Source: Syntrophales bacterium (GTDB taxonomy: Bacteria > Desulfobacterota > Syntrophia > Syntrophales > UBA2192). Taken from it: a DNA stretch of 6,209 nt. The stretch is from positions 1 to 6,209 of the forward strand of contig JALOPC010000099.1 of the NCBI GenBank assembly GCA_025454095.1. The letters are read 5' to 3'. The notes beneath the pieces were generated by a model. It did no database searches. It was not told the origin of the DNA and worked only from the letters and a program-made list of their open reading frames with translations. The number at the start of each line of letters is the position of its first letter. The stretch's first letter is position 1. The position numbers and the translations under genes are program-made. Shown here in pieces: positions 1 through 5,675 of the stretch.

Positions 1-367
1 GCTGGGCATGCGGGTGACTCTCGTCGATCCGTCAGGCCGGGTGCTCGCGGATTCCGAAGCCGACGCCCGGAGCATGGAGAACCACCAGAACCGTCCGGAA
101 ATCGAGCAGGCCAGGGCGCAGGGGCAGGGCAAGGCGACGCGATTCAGCGCGACCCTGCAGGAAAACATGCTTTATGTCGCCCTTCCCGTTAAGGAAAAAA
201 GCGGGGTGAGCGGCTACGTCCGCCTGGCCCACCCGCTGGGGAAGGTGACGGAATCGCTCGATCACCTCTACCAGGCGATCTACTGGACCATGTACATCAT
301 CGCCGTTCCCTCGCTGGTGCTTGCCTTTTTCTTTTCGAGAAGAATCGGCGCCAGACTTAACCGTTGA
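1..367 (+). CDS. PhoR-like sensor domain without kinase, 3' end only (partial; possible gene remnant)
   Basis: The reading frame is open from the left edge (first full codon at 2) to TGA at 365-367, giving 121 visible residues; the true start lies outside the window. The protein reads as the second half of a periplasmic sensor domain followed by one hydrophobic helix (about 275-338) and a short basic tail, FSRRIGARLNR. It aligns by eye without gaps to residues about 73-190 of the phoR product in this window, with roughly 40% identity. Shared blocks include RVT, VLA, RPEI, ATR, YVALP and FFSR. Its signature stretches VLADSE, MENH and NMLYVALP are, from memory, typical of PhoR/PnpS sensors. The frame stops exactly where HAMP should begin, and no HAMP, PAS or kinase sequence follows in any + frame before pstC. 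It is either a stand-alone membrane-anchored sensor or the remnant of a duplicated, truncated phoR. The homology is firm; whether it is functional is open. Confidence 0.8.
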   Translation, partial: LGMRVTLVDPSGRVLADSEADARSMENHQNRPEIEQARAQGQGKATRFSATLQENMLYVALPVKEKSGVSGYVRLAHPLGKVTESLDHLYQAIYWTMYIIAVPSLVLAFFFSRRIGARLNR

Positions 368-392
368 AACGGTGCGCACCGTGGGCTATTCT
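364..392 (+). promoter_or_regulatory. Candidate sigma70 promoter for the pst operon with a palindromic spacer
   Basis: TTGAAA at 364-369 (5 of 6 to consensus) is followed after exactly 17 bp by TATTCT at 387-392 (4 of 6). Transcription would start near 399, leaving a leader of about 74 nt before pstC. The -35 box overlaps the stop codon of the upstream sensor fragment. A perfect 14-bp palindrome, ACGGTGCGCACCGT, occupies 369-382 in the spacer. No PhoB-type CTGTCAT repeat or PhoP-type TTAACA repeat is visible, so Pho control at this site is not shown. The assignment rests on motif match and position only. Confidence 0.35.
369..382. repeat. 14-bp perfect palindrome, possible operator
   Basis: ACGGTGCGCACCGT equals its own reverse complement and lies two bases after the sensor fragment's stop codon, between the candidate -35 and -10 boxes. 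Its left arm also overlaps a second dyad, ACCGTT-GA-AACGGT at 360-373. ACGGTGCG recurs as a direct repeat at 415-422. The position suits a repressor site, but about 0.4 perfect 14-mers are expected by chance in a window this long, so this is only a candidate. Confidence 0.35.
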
Positions 393-472
393 AAGACCGG
401 CTGCAGGCCGGGATACGGTGCGGCCCGGGACGCATGCAGGCCTTGTCTTCCCATGCTGGACGGAAATTGCCC

Positions 473-1360
473 ATGACCCGTAAACTGAAAGAGATCCTCA
501 TCCGGCGGATTTTTTTTCTCTTCGCCTGCGTGTCGATCCTGATCCTCGGCCTCATCGTCACGTTTCTGTTTCGCGAAGGGATTCCCATCTTCCGCGTCGT
601 CTCGGTGAAGGAATTCCTCCTGGGCAGCGAATGGTACCCCACCTTCGATCCCCCGGCCTTCGGCATCTGGCCGCTCATCGTGGGTTCCTTCATCGTGACT
701 TCTTTCTCCACGCTGATTGCGGTGCCCCTGGGCGTGCTCTCGGCCGTCTACATCTCGGAGATCGCCCCCCGGCCGGTCAAGGAGATCGCCAAGCCCGTCA
801 TCGAACTCCTGGCCGGGCTGCCTTCCGTCGTGCTCGGCTTCTTCGGGATGGTGGTGCTCGCGCCCTGGCTGCAGGACACCTTCGACCTGCCCACGGGCCT
901 CAACATCGTGAACGCCTCCCTGATGCTGGCGCTCATGGCGATCCCGACGATCTCGAGCATCGCCGAGGACGCCCTCTACGCCGTGCCGCGGGAGTTCAAG
1001 GAAGCCTCCTACGCGCTGGGCGCGACGAAGTCGGAGACGATCCTCAAGGTCATCGTTCCCTCGGCCCTCTCGGGCATCTCGACGGCCGTCATCCTCGGGA
1101 TGGCCCGCGCCATCGGGGAGACCATGGTCGTCCTCATGGTGGCGGGCGGGGCGGCGGCGATTCCCGAGAGCCTCTTCGACTCGGTGAGGCCCATGCCGGC
1201 CTCGATCGCCGCGGAGATGGGCGAGGCGCCCTTCCGGAGCGATCACTACCACGCCCTGTTCGCGACGGGGATCGTGCTGTTCCTGCTGACACTGGCGTTC
1301 AACCTCATTGCCGACTACGTGTCCCACAAGTTCAGGGAAACGGGATCGGGCACCCTGTAA
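473..1360 (+). CDS. pstC: Phosphate ABC transporter permease PstC
   Basis: PstC is one of the two inner-membrane channel subunits of the PstSCAB high-affinity phosphate importer. The product is 295 residues, a usual length. A first helix spans about residues 13-33, and further hydrophobic segments lie at about 65-95, 112-133, 145-165, 203-228 and 260-282. The ABC-permease EAA loop, which docks on PstB, is at 177-202 (EAS, then G183, then the VPSALSGI part). Family hallmarks include AGLPSVVLGFFG (114-125) and ARAIGETM (211-218). I chose ATG 473 because GGACGGA (458-464) lies 8 nt upstream and the protein then starts with a short basic stretch before helix 1. The in-frame ATG at 434 would add 13 residues that do not look like PstC. 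An unusual T8 tract (510-517) covers codons 13-15. The gene ends 13 nt before pstA. Confidence 0.95.
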   Translation: MTRKLKEILIRRIFFLFACVSILILGLIVTFLFREGIPIFRVVSVKEFLLGSEWYPTFDPPAFGIWPLIVGSFIVTSFSTLIAVPLGVLSAVYISEIAPRPVKEIAKPVIELLAGLPSVVLGFFGMVVLAPWLQDTFDLPTGLNIVNASLMLALMAIPTISSIAEDALYAVPREFKEASYALGATKSETILKVIVPSALSGISTAVILGMARAIGETMVVLMVAGGAAAIPESLFDSVRPMPASIAAEMGEAPFRSDHYHALFATGIVLFLLTLAFNLIADYVSHKFRETGSGTL

Positions 1361-1373
1361 TCGAGGAGATCCC

Positions 1374-2246
1374 ATGGCACTGCAAACCTCCATGCGATGG
1401 CGCTATTTCAAGGAAGGGGTCTTCTTCGGGCTCGTGCGGCTCTCGGCCTTTCTTCTCACGGCCGCCCTGGGCGGGCTCCTCCTCTATATCTTCGTCAACG
1501 GCCTGGGCGTTCTCAGCTGGGATTTTCTGACGCTGCCGCCCACGGACTCCATGACGAAAGGCGGCATCATGCCCGCCATTTTGGGCACCCTGTACCTCAC
1601 GACGGGCGCGATTCTCGTGGCGCTGCCCCTGGGGATCGTGTCGGCCGTTTACCTGACGGAGTACGCGAAGCAGGGCCCGCTGGTGCGGGTCATCCGGGTC
1701 GGGGTGAACTGCCTGGCCGGCGTGCCCTCCATCGTCTTCGGCCTCTTCGGCCTGGGGCTGTTCGTCGTGTTCCTGCAGTTCGGATCCTGCATCCTCTCGG
1801 GGGCGCTCACGCTGGGAATCCTGATCCTGCCGACGATCATCGGGGCCTCCGAGGAGGCCCTCAAGGCCGTGCCCCAGACGTTCCGGGAGGCCTCGCTGGC
1901 GCTGGGCGTGTCGAAGTGGCAGACGATCGTGCGGATCGTGCTGCCCAATGCGCTGCCGGGGATCCTCACGGGGTCGATCCTGGGCATCGGGCGTGCCGCC
2001 GGCGAGACGGCGCCCGTCATGTTCACGGCGGCGGCCTTCTACACGGCGAAGCTTCCCTCGTCGATCTTCGACGAGGTGATGGCCCTGCCGTTTCACATTT
2101 ACGTCCTCGCCACGGCGGGCACCCACATCGAGGCGACGCGGCCCATCCAGTTCGGGACCATCCTGGTCCTCGTCGGGCTCGTGCTGGGCGTGGACCTGAT
2201 CGCCATTGTCATCCGCAGCACCATGCGGAAGAGAAAAAGGTGGTAA
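1374..2246 (+). CDS. pstA: Phosphate ABC transporter permease PstA
   Basis: PstA is the second channel subunit of the phosphate importer and pairs with PstC in the inner membrane. The product has 290 residues. Helix 1 spans about 16-42, with further hydrophobic segments at about 66-95, 115-136, 142-158, 196-220 and 260-281. The EAA loop contacting PstB is at 172-197 (EASLALG, ending LPNALPGI). [12 protein letters not shown] (115-126) and [17 protein letters not shown] (206-222) identify PstA rather than PstC. The start at ATG 1374 is set by GAGGAG at 1363-1368, 5 nt upstream; the same frame is open further upstream, but only inside pstC. The C-terminus is strongly basic (RKRKRW), as expected for a cytoplasmic end. 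The stop codon lies 2 nt before the pstB start, and the pstB ribosome-binding site is inside the last pstA codons, so translation is probably coupled. Confidence 0.95.
   Translation: MALQTSMRWRYFKEGVFFGLVRLSAFLLTAALGGLLLYIFVNGLGVLSWDFLTLPPTDSMTKGGIMPAILGTLYLTTGAILVALPLGIVSAVYLTEYAKQGPLVRVIRVGVNCLAGVPSIVFGLFGLGLFVVFLQFGSCILSGALTLGILILPTIIGASEEALKAVPQTFREASLALGVSKWQTIVRIVLPNALPGILTGSILGIGRAAGETAPVMFTAAAFYTAKLPSSIFDEVMALPFHIYVLATAGTHIEATRPIQFGTILVLVGLVLGVDLIAIVIRSTMRKRKRW
2237..2243 (+). promoter_or_regulatory. Ribosome-binding site fixing the GTG start of pstB
   Basis: AAGGTGG lies 5 nt before GTG 2249 and differs from AAGGAGG at one base. It favours GTG 2249 over the in-frame GTG at 2240, which falls inside this site. 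The site lies within the final codons of pstA, consistent with translational coupling of the two genes. Confidence 0.6.
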
Positions 2247-2248
2247 CG

Positions 2249-3010
2249 GTGGAAGACAATCGTGTAATAAAAACGAAGGATGTGAACTTCTTCTACGGGA
2301 AGTTCCGGGCGCTCACGGACATCTCGATGGATTTCGAAAAGCACCGGGTGACCGCCCTCATCGGGCCGTCGGGGTGCGGGAAGTCGACGCTGCTGAGGCT
2401 GCTGAATCGGATGAACGACCTCATCGACGGGACGCACGTGGAGGGGGAGGTCCTCTTCGAGGGGAAGAACATCTACGCTCCCGACGTGGACCCCGTCGAG
2501 GTCCGCAGGCGCATCGGGATGGTCTTCCAGAAGCCCAACCCCTTCCCGAAATCGATCTTCGACAACATCACCTACGGCCCGAAGCTGGCCGGGCTCGGCG
2601 ACCGGATCGAACTCGAGGCGCTCGTGGAGCAGAGTCTCCGGCAGGCCGTCCTGTGGGACGAGGTGAAGGACATCCTCGGCCAGTCGGCCATGATGCTCTC
2701 CGGCGGGCAGCAGCAGCGGCTCTGCATCGCACGGGCGCTGGCCATGAAGCCCGACGTGCTCCTCATGGACGAGCCCACGTCGGCCCTCGACCCCATCTCG
2801 ACGGCCAAGATCGAGGAACTGATCCAGGACCTCAAGAAAGACTACACGATCATCATCGTCACCCACAACATGCAGCAGGCGGCCCGCATCTCGGACATGA
2901 CGGGATTCTTCTACCTCGGGAAGCTCATCGAGTACAGCGCCACGGAGAAGATCTTCACCCGGCCGGACATCAAGCAGACCGAGGATTACATCACGGGACG
3001 ATTCGGGTAA
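2249..3010 (+). CDS. pstB: Phosphate import ATP-binding protein PstB
   Basis: PstB is the cytoplasmic ATPase that powers phosphate import through PstC-PstA. The product has 253 residues from a GTG start, a usual length. The ATPase motifs are all present and intact: Walker [10 protein letters not shown] at 39-47 (K45), Q-loop VFQKPNPFP at 92-100 (Q94), ABC signature LSGGQQQR at 150-157, Walker [13 protein letters not shown] at 170-181 (E175 catalytic) and H-loop VTHNM at 204-208 (H206). The Q-loop [11 protein letters not shown] and the C-terminal pattern [10 protein letters not shown], then [10 protein letters not shown], are specific to PstB among ABC ATPases. GTG 2249 is preferred because of AAGGTGG 5 nt upstream. 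The gene follows pstA after 2 nt and precedes phoU by 21 nt, so it sits in the middle of the operon. No abnormal residues were seen. Confidence 0.96.
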   Translation: MEDNRVIKTKDVNFFYGKFRALTDISMDFEKHRVTALIGPSGCGKSTLLRLLNRMNDLIDGTHVEGEVLFEGKNIYAPDVDPVEVRRRIGMVFQKPNPFPKSIFDNITYGPKLAGLGDRIELEALVEQSLRQAVLWDEVKDILGQSAMMLSGGQQQRLCIARALAMKPDVLLMDEPTSALDPISTAKIEELIQDLKKDYTIIIVTHNMQQAARISDMTGFFYLGKLIEYSATEKIFTRPDIKQTEDYITGRFG

Positions 3011-3031
3011 TCGACAAACAGGGGGAAGGCC

Positions 3032-3751
3032 ATGGAAGGAACGCGCAGAACGAGCACCCACTACGAGCGGGAGCTCCAGGACATCAAGCAGAACCTCCTG
3101 TACAGCGGGGCGCTGACGGAGAAGGCCATCGAGAACGTGACGGCCTCGCTCCTGGACCGCAGCTCGGATCTGGCCCGGCAGGTCATCGAGGGGGATGCCG
3201 AGATCGACCGGCTCGACACGGAGATCGAGGAGCAGTGCATCCGCCTTCTGGCCCTGCGGCAGCCCATCGCCCGGGACCTGCGGTTCATCACGACGGCCAT
3301 CAAGATCAACGGCCACCTGGAGCGGATCGGCGACATGGCCGTCAACATCGCCGAGCGGGTGCTCGCCCTCAACGAGGTGCCTCAGCTCAAGCCCTACATC
3401 GACCTGCCGCGCATGGCCGAGATCGCGCGGTCCATGATCCGGGGAAGCCTCGACGCCTTCGTGCGGGAGGAGTGTGAACTCGCCAACCGGGTCCGCCGGA
3501 TGGACTCCGAGATCGACACCCTCAACGAGCAGATCTTCCGGGAACTGCTCACGTTCATGCTGGAGGACGCCCGCACGATCCACCGGGCCCTGCTGATCAT
3601 GCAGGTCTCGAAGAACCTGGAGCGGATCGCCGACCACGCCAAGGGCATCGCCGACATGGTCGTCTACATGGTGACGGGGATCAACGTGCGGCACCAGTGG
3701 CCGGGGGAGGATCACGATGACGTCTGCCGGACAAGAAGGGAAGAGGGCTGA
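3032..3751 (+). CDS. phoU: Phosphate signalling regulator PhoU
   Basis: PhoU is a cytoplasmic regulator. In characterised systems it connects the state of the Pst transporter to the PhoR kinase, holding signalling off when phosphate is plentiful. The product has 239 residues, mainly helical, built as two related three-helix bundles. The duplicated metal-site ExxxD motifs are ERIGD (97-101) in HLERIGDMAVNIAE and ERIAD (197-201) in NLERIADHAKGIAD. RQPIARDLRFI (76-86) is the other family hallmark. ATG 3032 has a purine-rich run GGGGGAAGG (3021-3029) just upstream. After about residue 219 the sequence becomes a polar tail (HQWPGEDHDD, then C and basic residues) unlike the PhoU fold. The bases coding that tail also hold the phoR ribosome-binding site. 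The stop TGA (3749-3751) directly abuts the phoR ATG, indicating coupled expression of PhoU and its partner kinase. Confidence 0.95.
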   Translation: MEGTRRTSTHYERELQDIKQNLLYSGALTEKAIENVTASLLDRSSDLARQVIEGDAEIDRLDTEIEEQCIRLLALRQPIARDLRFITTAIKINGHLERIGDMAVNIAERVLALNEVPQLKPYIDLPRMAEIARSMIRGSLDAFVREECELANRVRRMDSEIDTLNEQIFRELLTFMLEDARTIHRALLIMQVSKNLERIADHAKGIADMVVYMVTGINVRHQWPGEDHDDVCRTRREEG

Positions 3752-5509
3752 ATGAAGGGAAAGCTTTTTCTGAAGATCTTCGGCACCTACCTGGTCATCG
3801 CCGTCCTGGCGATCGGCATCGTGGGGTTCCTTGCGGGAAACCAGATCCAGGCCAAGCTGGAGCAGCAGATCGAGGACGAACTGATGGCCTATGCCGGCAT
3901 CGTCGATCTCTACCCGATGAAGGAAATCGAGTCCCGCGCGGAGGAGATTGCCCGGATCGCCCGGGCCCGCGTCACCGTCATGGACCGCGAGGGGAAGGTC
4001 CTCGCGGAAACGGACCGGGAAGCGTCCGCCCTGGGCAGCCACCTCGAGCGCCCGGAGATCCAGGAAGTCCGTGTCCGGGGCAGAGGGACGGCCACCCGCT
4101 ACAGCCAGACGCTGCGCGAGCAGATGATGTATGTGGCCCTTCCCATCCGGAAAGGACAGGAAACCGTCGGGTATATCCGTCTTGCCCGCCCCCTCGACGA
4201 CGTGCGGAAAACCGAGGAAGCCTTCACGGGGATCCTCATCCGCTCCTTCCTGATCGTGCTCGTCGCGTCCGCCCTCGTGGCGCTGTTCTTCTCCCGGAAA
4301 CTGACCATGCCGATCCGGGACATGGAGCAGTTCACGGAGCGGCTGCGAAAGGGCGAGCCGCCGGGGACGCTCCTGATCCGCTCCTCCGACGAGATCGGGA
4401 TCCTGGCCGAGAACATCAACTACATGGTGGCGGAACTGCAGCAGCGCATCGCCGCGCTCCAGGAGGAAAAGGCCAAGGTCGAGGCGGCCTTCTCGAGCGC
4501 CATCGACGGGGTCCTGATCCTGAACCGGGACGGCCGGATCGAGGTGCAGAACGACGGCATGCAATCGATTCTCGGCGGCCGGTACGGCGACATCCTGGGC
4601 AAGACCCCCCTGGAAGCCTTTCGGAGCCTGGAGCTGCAGAAGGCGCTGGACATGTACAGGGCCGCAGGGCGACCCGTCTCCCAGGAACTGGAATTCGGGG
4701 AAGACCCGCAGACCGTCCTGGACGTCAGCGTCACGCCGGTGAGGGGCTGGGCCGAGGGGGAGGAAAAGACGATGCTCGTCTTCCACGACGTGACGCGCCT
4801 CAAGAAGCTCGAGCGGATGCGGGTCGATTTCGTGGCCAACGTGACCCACGAGATCAAGACGCCCCTGACGGCCATCCTGGGCTTCGTCGAGACGCTGCAG
4901 GAGGGAGCGATCGAGGACCGGGAAACGGCCCGGAAGTTCCTCTCCACGATCACCCGGCACGCCGAACGGCTCAACCGGCTCGTGGAGGATCTGCTGACCA
5001 TCTCGAACATCGAACTGGGAGAGATGCGCTTCTGCTTCGAAAGCGTCTCCCTGTCCGGGATCGCCCAGAGCGTCATGAACATCATCCAGGTGAAGGCCCG
5101 GGAAAAGAACATCGACGTCGCATCGGAAATCCCCGAAAGCCTGCCCCCCATCCGGGCAGACCGGGACCGCCTCAGCCAGGTGCTGATCAACGTCCTGGAC
5201 AATGCCGTCAAGTTCACGCCCGAGGGCGGCAGCGTGAAACTCACCGCCGACGCGGCGGCGGGAACCGAGGTGGCCGTGCGGGTCACGGACACGGGCATCG
5301 GCGTGCCGCGCGACGAGATCGGACGGCTGGGCGAGCGGTTCTACCGCATCGACAAGACCCGCTCGCGTGAACTCGGGGGCACGGGGCTGGGCCTCTCCAT
5401 CGTCAAGCACCTGATGAGCGCCCATCGGGGACGGATGGAAATCGAAAGCCAGCTCGGCCGGGGTACCGCCGTTTCCCTCTATTTCCCCGTCTGGCGCGAG
5501 AAAGCGTGA
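3752..5509 (+). CDS. phoR: Phosphate-regulon sensor histidine kinase PhoR (PnpS type)
   Basis: This is an inner-membrane histidine kinase of 585 residues that would phosphorylate a PhoB/PhoP-type response regulator under phosphate limitation. Domains in order: TM1 about 8-28; periplasmic sensor 29-159; TM2 about 161-181; HAMP 182-235; PAS 243-350; HisKA with H-box ANVTHEIKTPL and phosphoacceptor H366; HATPase_c with N-box NVLDNAVKF (N484), G1 DTGIGVP (513-519), F-box ERFYRID (528-534) and G2 GGTGLGLSIV (542-551). All catalytic boxes are intact. The periplasmic domain is unlike E. coli PhoR, which has almost none, and resembles the larger Bacillus/Desulfobacterota type. It starts 0 nt after phoU, with GAGGG (3743-3747) inside the phoU end. 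The Pho assignment rests on the pst-phoU context, since the fold alone also fits WalK/ResE-like kinases. No response-regulator gene is in the window. Its sensor is paralogous to the fragment at the left edge. Confidence 0.9.
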   Translation: MKGKLFLKIFGTYLVIAVLAIGIVGFLAGNQIQAKLEQQIEDELMAYAGIVDLYPMKEIESRAEEIARIARARVTVMDREGKVLAETDREASALGSHLERPEIQEVRVRGRGTATRYSQTLREQMMYVALPIRKGQETVGYIRLARPLDDVRKTEEAFTGILIRSFLIVLVASALVALFFSRKLTMPIRDMEQFTERLRKGEPPGTLLIRSSDEIGILAENINYMVAELQQRIAALQEEKAKVEAAFSSAIDGVLILNRDGRIEVQNDGMQSILGGRYGDILGKTPLEAFRSLELQKALDMYRAAGRPVSQELEFGEDPQTVLDVSVTPVRGWAEGEEKTMLVFHDVTRLKKLERMRVDFVANVTHEIKTPLTAILGFVETLQEGAIEDRETARKFLSTITRHAERLNRLVEDLLTISNIELGEMRFCFESVSLSGIAQSVMNIIQVKAREKNIDVASEIPESLPPIRADRDRLSQVLINVLDNAVKFTPEGGSVKLTADAAAGTEVAVRVTDTGIGVPRDEIGRLGERFYRIDKTRSRELGGTGLGLSIVKHLMSAHRGRMEIESQLGRGTAVSLYFPVWREKA

Positions 5510-5616
5510 CCGGTCTGTTTACGGGGGCGAGGGATGCCGGATCCGCGTCCGCCTTCGGATGGCGCCACTCTTCCCGGATTGACTCCGTTTCCGCGTCCCG
5601 GCCGCCCCGAACCTCC

Positions 5617-5645
5617 TTGAAGTGACAGCCGGATTGTGCTACAAG
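5617..5645 (+). promoter_or_regulatory. Candidate extended -10 promoter for the DUF47 gene
   Basis: TTGAAG at 5617-5622 (4 of 6) and TACAAG at 5640-5645 (4 of 6) are separated by 17 bp, and a TGC extended -10 element (5637-5639) sits directly before the -10. Transcription would start near 5652, about 24 nt before the ATG. The 166-nt gap after phoR, in contrast to gaps of 0-21 nt inside the operon, supports a separate promoter here. Two CCGGATT copies (5574-5580 and 5629-5635) flank or overlap it with no known meaning. No Pho-box repeat is visible. Confidence 0.4.
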
Positions 5646-5660
5646 GTGCACCGAATCCGA

Positions 5661-5667
5661 AGGAGGG
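5661..5667 (+). promoter_or_regulatory. Strong ribosome-binding site of the DUF47 gene
   Basis: AGGAGGG lies 8 nt before ATG 5676 and is a near-perfect Shine-Dalgarno sequence, the best in the window. It fixes the start codon of the downstream gene and suggests efficient translation. Confidence 0.75.
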
Positions 5668-5675
5668 AACCTGCC

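Noticed and set aside
434..472. Upstream ATG for pstC adding 13 residues
   Set aside because: It has no good ribosome-binding site, and the added residues (MQALSSHAGRKLP) do not resemble a PstC N-terminus; ATG 473 has GGACGGA at 8-nt spacing.
338..475. Frameshift hypothesis: kinase continuing in the +1 frame after the sensor fragment
   Set aside because: The +1 frame is open to 475 but its translation (including YSKTGCRPGYG) shows no HAMP or kinase similarity, so no simple indel restores a kinase.
386..1393. Minus-strand 335-codon frame opposite pstC
   Set aside because: The composition is repetitive (G, R, H, D, E) with no recognisable motif, and pstC on the other strand has intact family hallmarks.
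1397..2239. Open frame upstream of pstB in the pstB frame, overlapping pstA
   Set aside because: This is only the alternative frame of pstA; the translated part is Arg/Gly/Pro-rich nonsense until the PstB sequence begins near 2249, so it is not a fusion or an N-terminal extension.
2206..3477. A 423-codon + strand frame across pstB and phoU
   Set aside because: It is an out-of-frame shadow; the true frames carry complete Walker motifs and PhoU motifs.
2099..5425. Minus-strand reading frame of 1108 codons opposite pstA, pstB, phoU and phoR
   Set aside because: It is antisense to four convincingly identified genes, its translation is low-complexity (rich in D, H, R, L, G, P) with no domain pattern, and long antisense frames are a known result of strong G/C preference at third codon positions.
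5515..5530. CTGTTTAC near 5515 as a Pho-box half-site
   Set aside because: There is no second repeat at 11-bp spacing, and the match to CTGTCAT is poor.
5536..5563. Hairpin after phoR (GCC + ATCCG pairing with CGGAT + GGC) as an intrinsic terminator
   Set aside because: The stem has a two-base bulge and is followed by CGCCACTCTTCCC without a T tract, so it does not meet the usual pattern.
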